The translations under genes and the position numbers were made by a program. This document shows positions 15,898 to 24,489 of a stretch of 64,000 nucleotides of DNA, one piece after another. Source of the DNA: DASUXA01 sp036378155 (lineage in GTDB: Bacteria; Actinomycetota; Actinomycetes; Mycobacteriales; Micromonosporaceae); assembly GCA_036378155.1 (NCBI GenBank), contig DASUXA010000097.1, positions 56,244-120,243 of the forward strand. Direction: 5' to 3'. A model generated the notes under the pieces. It was not told the origin of the DNA and made no database searches. It saw only the letters and a program-made list of their open reading frames with translations. The first letter of the stretch is position 1. Every line of letters begins with the position of its first letter.

Positions 15898-17439
15898 TCA
15901 CCGGCTCGGCGTCGGGGTGTCGGTACACGCGCCGTACGACCCGTTGCTGTCGCACGTCGGAGTCGGAGTGGGAGTCGGCGACGGGGGGTTGTCGCCGGTG
16001 TCCGCCGGCGCGGGTGGCTGCTTCTTTCCGGTGGCAACAGTAACGGTGATCGTGCGACCGGTGGGTACCCGCCCGCACGGGCTGATGTCGACGACGTCGC
16101 CCTCCTTGCCGCCCGGCTGGTCCTGGCGGTGCACGTCGTAGCCGTTCTGGATCAACTGCGCCTTCACCCGCGCGAAGCTGTCCTTGCTCGTACACGGGAT
16201 GGTGTGGAACGTCTGGGTCGTGGTGGACTCGCCGGTGTGCGTCGGCGCACCGGTGTCGGTCGAGACGGTCGCGGTGGGGTTCGGTCCGGCGTTGTCGCGT
16301 TTCCCCTTGTTGTCGCGGAGCAGCAGGCTACCGAGCCCGCACAGGAGCAGGACGATGCCGACCACGACGCCCGCGATGATCAGTCCGCGCTGCCCCGAGC
16401 CGCCGGTCGGGGACGGACCGGGCGGAGGGGGCGCGACAGGTCCGCGCGGCGCGGCGGCGGGAACGGCGGCGCGACCGGGCGCGGCGGGGCTGGTAGGGGC
16501 GCCGGCGGGACTGACCGGAGCGCGACCGGCGGTCGGCGCAGCAGCGCCCATGATCCGGGTACCGCCGGGTCCGACCGGGGGTCGGGACGGCGGTACCGCG
16601 GTGCCGGCGGTCGCGGTCAGCGTGGCGGCGGCGCGTCGAGCCGCGTCGCCGAGTTCGGCGGCGGACCGGAACCGTGCCGACGGGTCCTTCGCCATCGCCC
16701 GTACCACGATCGACACGACGGCGGGCGGGACGTCGTGGGGCAGCGGCGGCGGCTGGTCGCGGACGTGTTTGAGGGCGATCTCGATCGGGTTGTCACCCTC
16801 GAACGGTCGGCGCCCGGCGAGGCACTGGTAGGCGACGACGCCCAGCGAGTACACGTCGGACAGCGGCGTGGCGACCGAGCCGGACGCCTGTTCCGGTGCG
16901 ATGTACGAGGCGGTGCCGAGTACCGCCCCGGCAGCCGTCAACTGACCGACCATCGCCGAGCGGGCGATGCCGAAATCGGTCAGTACCAGCGTGCCGTTCG
17001 GCCTGACCAGGAGGTTTCCCGGCTTGACGTCGCGGTGCACGATGCCCTTGTCGTGCGCCGCCTGCAGCGCGTCGGCAGCCTGCGCGACCAGAGCCATGGT
17101 GCGCGCCGGAGTGAGCCGCCCGTACCGGGCGAGCGTCCGGGACAGCGCGTCGCCCTCGACGTACTCCATCACCAGGTACGCCCCGGCGACCGGGTCCGAG
17201 CCGTAGTCGTACACGTCGACCACGCCCGGATGGTTGATCGTCGCCATGGTGCGCGCCTCGCCCCGGAACCGCTCGGCGAAGCCCTGCTCCTGCAGCAGCG
17301 CGGGCAGCAGGATCTTGACCGCGACGGTACGACCGAGCACCTCGTCGGTGCCGCGCCAGACGTCGCCCATGCCGCCGCCGGCGATGCGCTCCACGAGTTT
17401 GTAGCGGCCGCCCAGGACCGCGCCAGGTGCGACCGTCAC
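15898..17439 (-). CDS. pknA: Serine/threonine protein kinase PknA, with a PASTA-like C-terminus
   Basis: A 513-aa kinase with Lys42 (AVK), Asp137 in HRDVKPGN and Asp155 in DFG. A membrane helix (RGLIIAGVVVGIVLLLCGLG) follows a Pro/Ala-rich linker. Mycobacterial PknA has no PASTA repeat. Here about 65 extracytoplasmic residues with two Cys (IPCTSKDSFARVKAQLIQNG ... ISPCGRVPTGRTITVTVATG) look like a single PASTA domain. GTG 17439 overlaps the pbpA stop by 4 bp (GTGA). The expected role is phosphorylation of FtsZ, Wag31/DivIVA and FhaA-type partners, by family. Confidence 0.93.
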   Translation of the reverse strand: MTVAPGAVLGGRYKLVERIAGGGMGDVWRGTDEVLGRTVAVKILLPALLQEQGFAERFRGEARTMATINHPGVVDVYDYGSDPVAGAYLVMEYVEGDALSRTLARYGRLTPARTMALVAQAADALQAAHDKGIVHRDVKPGNLLVRPNGTLVLTDFGIARSAMVGQLTAAGAVLGTASYIAPEQASGSVATPLSDVYSLGVVAYQCLAGRRPFEGDNPIEIALKHVRDQPPPLPHDVPPAVVSIVVRAMAKDPSARFRSAAELGDAARRAAATLTATAGTAVPPSRPPVGPGGTRIMGAAAPTAGRAPVSPAGAPTSPAAPGRAAVPAAAPRGPVAPPPPGPSPTGGSGQRGLIIAGVVVGIVLLLCGLGSLLLRDNKGKRDNAGPNPTATVSTDTGAPTHTGESTTTQTFHTIPCTSKDSFARVKAQLIQNGYDVHRQDQPGGKEGDVVDISPCGRVPTGRTITVTVATGKKQPPAPADTGDNPPSPTPTPTPTCDSNGSYGACTDTPTPSR

Positions 17440-18950
17440 CGCATGCCCCGCTCGTGCAGGACCGCCTTCATGATGTCGCCCGCGATCCGGGACGCCTCGG
17501 CACTACCGCCCTCGCCGGCGTGTTCGAGCATCACCGCGACGGCGACCAGCGGCTGGTTGTCCTTCATCACGAACCCGATGAACCAGCCGTGCTCCTGGGC
17601 GTCGGCGCCGTTCTCGGCGGTACCGGTCTTGCCGCCGACCTGGAAGCCGTCGATCCGGGCGCGGCGACCGGTACCGTGCTCCACCACGCTGATCATCATG
17701 GTCTGCAGGTCGTGCGCGACCTGCGGGGAAACCGGCTGGCGCAGCGACTTCGGCGAGGCGTTGTAGTAGGTGCTCAGGTCCGGGGTCTGCAGGCTCTGGA
17801 TGAGGTACGGGCGCATCTGCGTCCCGTCGTTCGCGACGGAGGCGGCGATCAGCGCGCCCTCCATCGGCGTCATCCGCACGTCGCGCTGCCCGATGGACGA
17901 CTGCGCCACCTGAGCCGGGTCGGGCTGCCCGTCCTCGCCCTGCATCGAGCCGGTGTGGCTGGCGGCAACGCTCAACGTCTTGTCGTCCGGTCGCCCGTAC
18001 GTCAACCCGTTGTCCTCGAAGCCGAACGCCTGCGCCTTCGCCTTCACGGTGTCGGCGCCGAGCTTCACGCCGAGCTGCGCGTACCCGGTGTTGCACGACT
18101 CGGTGAGCGCGTCGATCAGCGTCACCTGCGCCTCGGGGCAGATCGACGGCACGTCGTTGTGGATCGACGCGTTCGCGGTACCGGGCAGCTTGTAGACCGG
18201 CCCGGCGGGGATCATGGTCTGCGGGGTGTACCCGTTCTCCAACGCCGCCGCGGACACGATCACCTTGAACGTCGAACCGGGCGGGAAGGTTTCCTGCGTG
18301 GCGCGATTGAGCAGCGGCTTGTCCGGGTCCTTGTTCAGCGCGTCGTACGCGTTGAACGCCTTGTCCGTGTCGTGGCTCGCCAGCGGATTCGGGTCGTAAC
18401 TCGGGGTGGACACGAGCGCGAGGATCGCGCCGGTCTTCGGGTCGATCGCGACCGCCGCCCCCGCCTTCGCGCCGGCACGGTTGTTGATCAGATCGCGGTA
18501 CGCGGTCTCCTGCGCCGCCTTGGACACCGTCAGGATCACGTTCCCGCCGGGCTTGCGCTGCCCGGTGAACATCTCGGTGAGCCGGTCGGCGAACAGCGCG
18601 TCGGAGTTGCCGGACAGGAAGTCGTTCTCCGCCCGTTCCACCCCGATCGCAGCCATGTTGACCGGCTTGTACCCGGTGACCGACGCGTACGCCGCGCCCT
18701 TCGGGTAGGTGCGCAGGTATTTCAGCGTGTCGTTGGTCGCGACGCTCTTGGCGAGGATCTCGCCGCCAGCGCCCGCGTTGAGCGCGATCACGCCGCGCTC
18801 GCGTTGGTACTCCAGCAACTGGACGCGCCGGTTGTTCGGGTCGTTGCGGTACGCGTCGGCCTTGTACGCCTGGACCCAGTTCAGGTTCGCGAACAGCAGA
18901 CCGAACAGGACGAGCACGACCACGCCGACGCGGCGCAGGGGGGCATTCAC
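17436..18950 (-). CDS. pbpA: Class B penicillin-binding protein PbpA (transpeptidase)
   Basis: A 504-aa D,D-transpeptidase. An N-terminal membrane anchor (residues 7-25) precedes the dimerisation region and the transpeptidase domain. Active-site motifs are Ser226 in STFK, Ser285 in SCN and Lys441 in KTGTA. It works with RodA to build peptidoglycan strands. It overlaps pknA by 4 bp and lies 31 nt after rodA. Confidence 0.95.
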   Translation of the reverse strand: MNAPLRRVGVVVLVLFGLLFANLNWVQAYKADAYRNDPNNRRVQLLEYQRERGVIALNAGAGGEILAKSVATNDTLKYLRTYPKGAAYASVTGYKPVNMAAIGVERAENDFLSGNSDALFADRLTEMFTGQRKPGGNVILTVSKAAQETAYRDLINNRAGAKAGAAVAIDPKTGAILALVSTPSYDPNPLASHDTDKAFNAYDALNKDPDKPLLNRATQETFPPGSTFKVIVSAAALENGYTPQTMIPAGPVYKLPGTANASIHNDVPSICPEAQVTLIDALTESCNTGYAQLGVKLGADTVKAKAQAFGFEDNGLTYGRPDDKTLSVAASHTGSMQGEDGQPDPAQVAQSSIGQRDVRMTPMEGALIAASVANDGTQMRPYLIQSLQTPDLSTYYNASPKSLRQPVSPQVAHDLQTMMISVVEHGTGRRARIDGFQVGGKTGTAENGADAQEHGWFIGFVMKDNQPLVAVAVMLEHAGEGGSAEASRIAGDIMKAVLHERGMR

Positions 18951-18981
18951 GACAACCTGCCTTCGTTGGCGACCACTGGTT

Positions 18982-20454
18982 TCACCGCAGTACCTCGGTC
19001 GTCAGACCGGCCAGCTTGACCGGAGTGGGAGCCGGTGGGGCGGTGGCCGTGACCGGCCGACGCGCGGCGTCGGAGATCCGCAGCAGCAGCGCGATGAGCA
19101 GCCAGTTCGCCATCAGGGACGAACCACCCGCGGACAGGAACGGGGTGGTCTGCCCGGTGAGCGGGATGAGCTTGCTGACTCCGCCGACGATGACGAACAC
19201 CTGCAGACCCAGGGTGAACGCCAGACCGCCGGCGAGCAGTTTGCCGAACGAGTCGCGGACCGCGAGCGCGGCGCGCAGCCCACGCTGCACGATCAGCAGG
19301 TACACCACCAGCAGGGCGGTGAGCCCGAACAGTCCGATCTCCTCGCCCATGCCGGCGAAGATGAAGTCGTTGCGCACCTCCGGTACCTGCAGCGGCTGCC
19401 CCGCCCCGGGACCCGCGCCGAACATCCCGCCGGTACCCAGTCCGAGCAGCGACTGGACCAGTTGGTATCCGCGGTTGCCCGGGTCGGCGAACGGGTCGAG
19501 CCAGATGTCGACCCGCTCGTGGAAGTTGAGGAACGGGCCGCCGACGGTACCGCCGAGCAGGTAGGCGAGGAACGTACCGCCGAAGAACAGCAGCAGACCG
19601 ATGATCAGCCAGGACACCCGTTCGGTCGCGATGTACAGGGTGACCACGAACATCCCGAAGTACATCAGCGAGGTGCCGAGGTCCTTCTCGAGCACCAGTA
19701 CGGCGAGGCTGAGCGCCCACACCACGAGCACCGGACCCAGGTCGCGCCCGCGCGGAAAGTCGATGCCGAGCACCCGCCGGCTGGCGAGCGACAGTACTTC
19801 GCGCTTGCGTACCAGGTAGTATGCGAAGAAGGTGAGCAGGGCGAGCTTCGCGAACTCACCGGGCTGCACCTGGAAGCCGCCGATCCGGATCCACAGCTTC
19901 GCGCCGTTCACCTCGGAGAACCGAGCCGGTAGCAGGGCAGGGATCATGACCAGGACCAGACCTGCCATCAGCCCGAGGGTGTACGCGTAGTTGGACAGCG
20001 ACCGGTGGTCGCGCACCAGCGCGAGCAGCGCGGTGAACAGCACCAGCGCGCCGACCGTCCAGATCAACTGGTGGAACGCGTCGCCGCTGAGCGTCGGCAG
20101 GTCGGCGCGCTCCGGCGCGTCCACCCGACCGAGGTCCAGACGGCGCAGGAACATCACGCCGAGGCCGTTGAGCAGCGCGACCGCCGGCAGCAGCGCCGGG
20201 TCCGCGTACGGGGCGAGGATCCGGACCACCACGTGCGCGGCGACGAACACGATCGTCAGCAGCGCCGGGAGCACCCAGAAATCGGCGGTGATCCGCCCGA
20301 TGACGCCCTGTTCGATGGCGGCGGCGTAGGCGGTCACGATCGCCATCGCGAACAGCAGCAGCCCGAGTTCGGTGGTGCGTCCGGTCCGCGTACGCGAGGC
20401 CGCCGCCGTCGGGGTCGACGGTGGCGGTGTGGCAGCGGCGGCAGGAGCGGTCAC
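18982..20454 (-). CDS. rodA: SEDS peptidoglycan glycosyltransferase RodA (FtsW/RodA/SpoVE)
   Basis: A 490-aa polytopic protein with about 12 membrane segments. SEDS signatures are visible: GAKLWIRIGGFQVQPGEFAK, LEKDLGTSLMYFG, the extracellular loop near FADPGNRGYQLVQSLL, and FIFAGMGEEIGLFG. It polymerises lipid II in partnership with the adjacent PbpA. GTG 20454 lies 13 nt after the pstP stop. Confidence 0.95.
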   Translation of the reverse strand: MTAPAAAATPPPSTPTAAASRTRTGRTTELGLLLFAMAIVTAYAAAIEQGVIGRITADFWVLPALLTIVFVAAHVVVRILAPYADPALLPAVALLNGLGVMFLRRLDLGRVDAPERADLPTLSGDAFHQLIWTVGALVLFTALLALVRDHRSLSNYAYTLGLMAGLVLVMIPALLPARFSEVNGAKLWIRIGGFQVQPGEFAKLALLTFFAYYLVRKREVLSLASRRVLGIDFPRGRDLGPVLVVWALSLAVLVLEKDLGTSLMYFGMFVVTLYIATERVSWLIIGLLLFFGGTFLAYLLGGTVGGPFLNFHERVDIWLDPFADPGNRGYQLVQSLLGLGTGGMFGAGPGAGQPLQVPEVRNDFIFAGMGEEIGLFGLTALLVVYLLIVQRGLRAALAVRDSFGKLLAGGLAFTLGLQVFVIVGGVSKLIPLTGQTTPFLSAGGSSLMANWLLIALLLRISDAARRPVTATAPPAPTPVKLAGLTTEVLR

Positions 20455-20467
20455 GGTCGTTACTTCG

Positions 20468-21883
20468 TCACTTCGTGCGGCAGTTCGGGCTCGGGGTCAG
20501 TACCTGGCTGTCGGCCGACGGGGACGGCGACGGAGTGCCGATGGTGGCGGCCGAGATCGGCGAGGCGGCGGCGGTCGCTCCCTTGGAGGCGGGTCCCGCC
20601 GGTTTGCTCGGCGCGAGCGACGGCGTCGGCGACGGTGCCGCGGGCGTCGGGGACGCGGTGGGGGTCGGGCAGAGGGGCTGCAGGTTGCCGTTGCTCGGGT
20701 CGACCAGTTCAGCGAGCTTACGTCGGGCGTCGGCGGCGTTGTCCGCCGGGATGCCCTGGTTCACCCGGTCCTGGGCGACCTTGGTCAGATCGTCCAGCGT
20801 GATGTCGCTGACCTGGTCGACGCTGGACAGCCGCCAGCCGGCGATCTCCCCCGGTATCCCCCGGAAGACCGCCACGTGCCCGTCGCCGGTCGCGCCGACG
20901 TAGTACTTCGACTGCGTGAACTGCCAGCCGTACCACAGTCCGCCACCGAGCAGGCAGAGCAGCACCAGCAGCAGCAGAGTCGTACGGATCGGATGCCGCT
21001 TGGGCCGGTCGTCGTCGTCTTCCGGGTGCTCGGACGCGGCGGGCGCGGCGCGGCGCGGCGCGACCGCGGCTGCCCGGGCCGCCGGCGTCGAGTTGTCCGC
21101 CGAGGTGGCGTTGCCCCGGTCCCGAGCGGCGGCTCCGCCCACGACCGGCGCGTCCTCGACGATGCCCTCGTCGGTCACGTCCGCCACGATCACGGTGATG
21201 TTGTCGGGTCCGCCGCCGCGCAGCGCGAGTTGTACCAGCCGGTCCACGCACTGCTGCGGGTCCACGTATTCGCGCAGCGTCGCCGCGATCGTCTCGCCGC
21301 TGACCACGCCGGACAGGCCGTCGCTGCAGATCAGGTACCGGTCGCCGGGCACCGCCTGGCGAACCGAGTACTCCGGTTCGATGTCCCGACCGTCGAGCGC
21401 CCGGATCAGCATGTTGCGCTGCGGGTGGCTGCTCGCCTCCTCCGCACTGATCCGGCCCTCGTCGACAAGCATCTGCACGTACGTGTCGTCCTTCGTGACC
21501 TGCACGAATTCGCCGTCACGCAACAGATAGGCGCGCGAGTCGCCGATATGTACCGTGGCGAACTTGCTGCCGGAGAACAGCATGGCGGTGAGCGTGGTGC
21601 CCATGCCCTCCAGGGCCGGGTTGGCCTCGACCGCGTCGCGCAGATGCTGGTTCGCCGCGTCGACGGCGGCGCGCAGCGCGTCGACCAGGGCGCCGCCGGG
21701 TACGTCGTCGTCCAGGTGCGCGATCGCGGCGATGACGATGTTGCTCGCGACGTCACCGGCGGCCATGCCGCCCATGCCGTCGGCGATCGCCAACAGGCGT
21801 GGACCGGCGTACACCGAGTCCTGGTTGAGGTCCCGGATCAGCCCGCGGTCGCTGCGGGCCGCATAGCGCAAAGTGAGAGTCAT
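20468..21883 (-). CDS. pstP: PP2C-type Ser/Thr phosphatase PstP
   Basis: A 471-aa membrane phosphatase that reverses PknA/PknB phosphorylation. The PPM domain is in residues 1-235, with metal-binding acids in DLNQDSV, ADGMGGMAAGD, CSDGLSG and GGPDNITV. A linker leads to one membrane helix (TTLLLLVLLCLLGGGLW) and a Pro/Ser-rich extracytoplasmic tail. ATG 21883 overlaps the fhaB stop (ATGA). Confidence 0.94.
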   Translation of the reverse strand: MTLTLRYAARSDRGLIRDLNQDSVYAGPRLLAIADGMGGMAAGDVASNIVIAAIAHLDDDVPGGALVDALRAAVDAANQHLRDAVEANPALEGMGTTLTAMLFSGSKFATVHIGDSRAYLLRDGEFVQVTKDDTYVQMLVDEGRISAEEASSHPQRNMLIRALDGRDIEPEYSVRQAVPGDRYLICSDGLSGVVSGETIAATLREYVDPQQCVDRLVQLALRGGGPDNITVIVADVTDEGIVEDAPVVGGAAARDRGNATSADNSTPAARAAAVAPRRAAPAASEHPEDDDDRPKRHPIRTTLLLLVLLCLLGGGLWYGWQFTQSKYYVGATGDGHVAVFRGIPGEIAGWRLSSVDQVSDITLDDLTKVAQDRVNQGIPADNAADARRKLAELVDPSNGNLQPLCPTPTASPTPAAPSPTPSLAPSKPAGPASKGATAAASPISAATIGTPSPSPSADSQVLTPSPNCRTK

Positions 21884-22365
21884 GGGCGCAATTCGAGTGA
21901 CGTGCGGCCGATCCTGATCGGCACGCCGAGGGGTACGGGGGTGGGTCCGGTGACCTTAGCGCGATCGAGGTAGGTCCCGTTCGTCGAACCTAGATCCTCG
22001 ATGAACCATTGTCCGGCCCGGGGTACAAGCCGGGCATGCCGCGCAGAAGCGTAGTCATCAGTGATCACCAGCGTGCTGTCCTCGGCGCGCCCGATGGTTA
22101 TCGGACTCTCACCCAGAGTGATCCGGGTACCGGCGAGCGCGCCGGCCGTGACAACGAGCTGGTGGGCAGCGCGCCCACGCTTGACCTTCGCTGGTTTGCC
22201 CGGGCTCGTCGGTGCGCCCACCCCCCGTGGAGCGGCGACGAGCCGGCTCGAGCGGGCACCGGCGAACAGGTCACGTCTGATCACGCCCACGACCGTGAAT
22301 ACGAAGATCCACAGCAGGACGAGGAACCCGAAACGGGCGACGGTGAGGACGAGTTCGCCAGGCAA
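21880..22365 (-). CDS. fhaB: FHA-domain membrane protein FhaB (FipA)
   Basis: A 161-aa protein. An N-terminal membrane helix (VARFGFLVLLWIFVFTVVGV) is followed by a linker and a C-terminal FHA domain (ITIGRAEDSTLVI, ASARHARLV, LGSTNGTYLD) that reads phosphothreonine marks made by PknA/PknB. The start is a TTG at 22365, 5 nt after the fhaA stop. Confidence 0.93.
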   Translation of the reverse strand: MPGELVLTVARFGFLVLLWIFVFTVVGVIRRDLFAGARSSRLVAAPRGVGAPTSPGKPAKVKRGRAAHQLVVTAGALAGTRITLGESPITIGRAEDSTLVITDDYASARHARLVPRAGQWFIEDLGSTNGTYLDRAKVTGPTPVPLGVPIRIGRTSLELRP

Positions 22366-22370
22366 TGTCG

Positions 22371-23129
22371 TTAGCCGTCCAGTCGGAGCGTCAGAGTGGT
22401 CGTTCCGAGCTGGATCATGTCACCGGGGTTCAACGCGATCGCAGACACCCGCTGTCCATTGACCATCGTCCCGTTCGTGGAACCGAGGTCGGTCAGCACG
22501 ACCTGAGCGCCGTCGTAGTCCAGCCGGGCGTGCCGGCGCGAGATCCCGACGTCCGGCAGCCGCAGGTTCGCCTGGTCACCGCGACCGATCACGGTCGACC
22601 CGATGGAGAGCGGGTAGCTGCGCCCGTCGTTGGCGACCAGCCGGACGCCCCGTCCCGCTCCGCCGCCGGACACCGGGTGCACCGGGGCACCGTAGCCGCC
22701 CTGGTCGTACCCGCCGTACGCCGGCGCGTCATAGCTCGGTGCCGGAGCCACGTCGCCGCCCGTGTACACCTCGGCGGTCACCCGGAACATCCCGGTGTCG
22801 AGCCCGTCGCCGCGCTCGATCTCGACGATGACGTCGCCGTACACCGTCCAGCCCTGCTCGCCGATGAACTCCGCCTGCGACTGCGCCAGCTCCTGGGCGA
22901 GCGCGGCGGCATAGGGCGCCAGACGACTGTGGTCGTACGGCGAGAGATCGATCACATAACGGTTCGGCACCAGCGTCCGACCGCCCGCGAGGATCGCCTT
23001 GTGCGCCTCGGCCTCCCGCTGCATGGCGTTGAGGATCTCCACTGGGTGGACGACCCCCTTGAAGACCTTCGCGAAGGCCCCCTCGACCAGGCCCTCTAGG
23101 CGCTTTTCAAAACGCTGCAGCACACTCAC
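22371..23129 (-). CDS. fhaA: FhaA: DUF3662 plus FHA domain protein
   Basis: A 252-aa cytoplasmic protein. The N-terminal DUF3662 domain (SVLQRFEKRLEGLVEGAFAK to about residue 125) is followed by a Gly/Tyr-rich linker and a C-terminal FHA domain (IGRGDQANLRL, ISRRHARLD, LGSTNGTMVNG). In mycobacteria FhaA controls peptidoglycan precursor flux with MviN. GTG 23129 is preceded by GAGGAGG and gives the conserved N-terminus; the frame remains open to 23183. It is the first gene of the leftward kinase block. Confidence 0.94.
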   Translation of the reverse strand: MSVLQRFEKRLEGLVEGAFAKVFKGVVHPVEILNAMQREAEAHKAILAGGRTLVPNRYVIDLSPYDHSRLAPYAAALAQELAQSQAEFIGEQGWTVYGDVIVEIERGDGLDTGMFRVTAEVYTGGDVAPAPSYDAPAYGGYDQGGYGAPVHPVSGGGAGRGVRLVANDGRSYPLSIGSTVIGRGDQANLRLPDVGISRRHARLDYDGAQVVLTDLGSTNGTMVNGQRVSAIALNPGDMIQLGTTTLTLRLDG

Positions 23130-23287
23130 CGGCTCCTCCTCGCTCCGCGGCTCTGATGGTATCCGGACTTCGCACTCCCGCACGCGCGCCGACCGCCTGG
23201 GGCGTGCTACTGTTCCCCAGGCGTCCGGGGGACATGTGTATTGTTCCTCGCGCCAACGGGCGAGCTTCAGGCTCTCCCATCGCCCTT

Positions 23288-23373
23288 GGGGAAGTGGCGG
23301 AATGGCAGACGCGCACGGTTCAGGTCCGTGTGCCCGGAAGGGCGTGAGGGTTCAACTCCCTCCTTCCCCACCA
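23288..23373 (+). tRNA. tRNA-Leu, anticodon CAG
   Basis: An 86-nt class II tRNA. The 7-bp acceptor stem pairs GGGGAAG (23288-23294) with CTTCCCC (23363-23369). The anticodon arm CACGG-TTCAGGT-CCGTG gives CAG, decoding CTG. A long variable arm follows, then the T arm with GTTCAACTC. Discriminator A and CCA are encoded. Confidence 0.96.
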
Positions 23374-23377
23374 TCAA

Positions 23378-23412
23378 CGATCAGGGCCGGCTCGTGGAGC
23401 CGGCCCTGATCG
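23378..23412 (+). terminator. Terminator after tRNA-Leu
   Basis: A perfect 16-bp stem (CGATCAGGGCCGGCTC and complement, loop GTG) starts 5 nt after the tRNA. Confidence 0.85.
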
Positions 23413-23540
23413 TCGTGAGGCGGCGCTTTCGGGTGCCCGGTCCGTAGCCGGTCGAGCCGCGCCGACGTTCCGCGCGGACCGGGGACGAACCCGACCCGGT
23501 CGGCGTCCGATGTCGCGTCGGCGAAGCGACCGCCCGCGGT

Positions 23541-23556
23541 TGTCGCTTTCGCGACA
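23541..23556. promoter_or_regulatory. TGTCGC-N4-GCGACA palindrome upstream of the DUF2637 gene
   Basis: The sequence TGTCGCTTTCGCGACA lies 79 nt upstream of the DUF2637 start. Its half-sites and 4-bp spacing are identical to the three palindromes in front of proS at 49.9 kb, which suggests one regulator binds all four. No regulator is identified. Confidence 0.45.
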
Positions 23557-23634
23557 CGCCGGAGCCGGGTTCCGCTCGTCGTACCGGAAGGCAAGGATGA
23601 ACGGGCCCGATGATCAGCCAGCCGAAGGAGCACC

Positions 23635-24399
23635 GTGCATCTGCCGCAGTTGCGCCGCGTCCGGTGGGCGGTACGGGCCGCCCTGACACTCGGGGTCGCC
23701 GCGTCCGTGGCGGCGAACATCCTGCACGCCCTGCCCAACCCGATCAGCCAGGCGATTGCCGCGTGGCCCCCGCTCGCGCTGCTGCTCACCGTGGAGCTGA
23801 TCTCGCGGGTACCGATGCACCGGCGCGCCCTGGCCACCGCGCGGCTCGCCGCGACCGCCGCGATCGCCGGCATCGCCGCCTGGGTCTCCTACTGGCACAT
23901 GGCGGGTGTCGCCGCCCGGTACGGCGAAAGCGGCAGCTCGGCGTACCTGCTGCCGTTCTCGGTGGACGGCTTGATCGTGGTAGCCAGCGTCAGCCTGGTC
24001 GAACTCGCCGGGCGCATCCGGGAACTCGAACGCGAAGCACAGGTCGAGGCGACTGCCCCGGCGATCCGTACCGCGACGCCGCAGCCGGGCACGCGACCCG
24101 CGTCGGCAACGACCGAGGCGACGCCCCCGGTCGACGCGCCGGCCGCCAAGCCGGCGACCCGCCCGTCCAGCCGAAGTCGGTCGAGCCGGTCCGGCACGGC
24201 GACCGGTACCGGGCGCGCCGACGCGCCTCCCGCCCGCCGCCCGCGCCGACCGGCTGCCGAGACCGCCGCCCTGGCCGCCGCGTACGAGGCGATGCATCCG
24301 GACGCCACCCCCGCCGACATCGCCGCCGAGCTCGGGATCAGCACGAAACGCCTGCAGGCGATCCGTCGCGAGTTCGGCGAAGTGCCGCAGACAGCGTAG
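23635..24399 (+). CDS. DUF2637 membrane protein (SpdA-like)
   Basis: A 254-aa protein. About four membrane helices in residues 8-125 form the DUF2637 domain (AANILHALPNPISQAIAAWPP, GIAAWVSYWHMAGVAARYGE, LLPFSVDGLIVVASV). A basic, Pro/Ala-rich linker leads to a C-terminal winged/helix-turn-helix-like segment (ATPADIAAELGISTKRLQAIRREFG). GTG 23635 has GAAGGAG upstream. DUF2637 proteins are frequent in actinomycete integrative conjugative elements (spread proteins) and also occur alone. The tRNA-Leu just upstream is a classical attachment target, but no integrase or att repeat is visible. Confidence 0.8.
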   Translation: MHLPQLRRVRWAVRAALTLGVAASVAANILHALPNPISQAIAAWPPLALLLTVELISRVPMHRRALATARLAATAAIAGIAAWVSYWHMAGVAARYGESGSSAYLLPFSVDGLIVVASVSLVELAGRIRELEREAQVEATAPAIRTATPQPGTRPASATTEATPPVDAPAAKPATRPSSRSRSSRSGTATGTGRADAPPARRPRRPAAETAALAAAYEAMHPDATPADIAAELGISTKRLQAIRREFGEVPQTA

Positions 24400-24489
24400 G
24401 CGCGTACCGGGGACGAGGTGCGGACCAAGCCGGCGGACCCGGAGGATATGCTCCTGGCTGGTCCATGCCCCGACATCCTGGAGTCTTTT

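Noticed and set aside
14500..17766. Very long open frame (over 1000 codons) opposite pknB/pknA
   Set aside because: It is an antisense shadow created by high GC at third positions; the kinases on the other strand have all catalytic motifs.
23288..24399. Complete integrative conjugative element at tRNA-Leu
   Set aside because: No integrase, excisionase, replication or FtsK-like transfer gene, and no repeated tRNA 3' end within the following genes.
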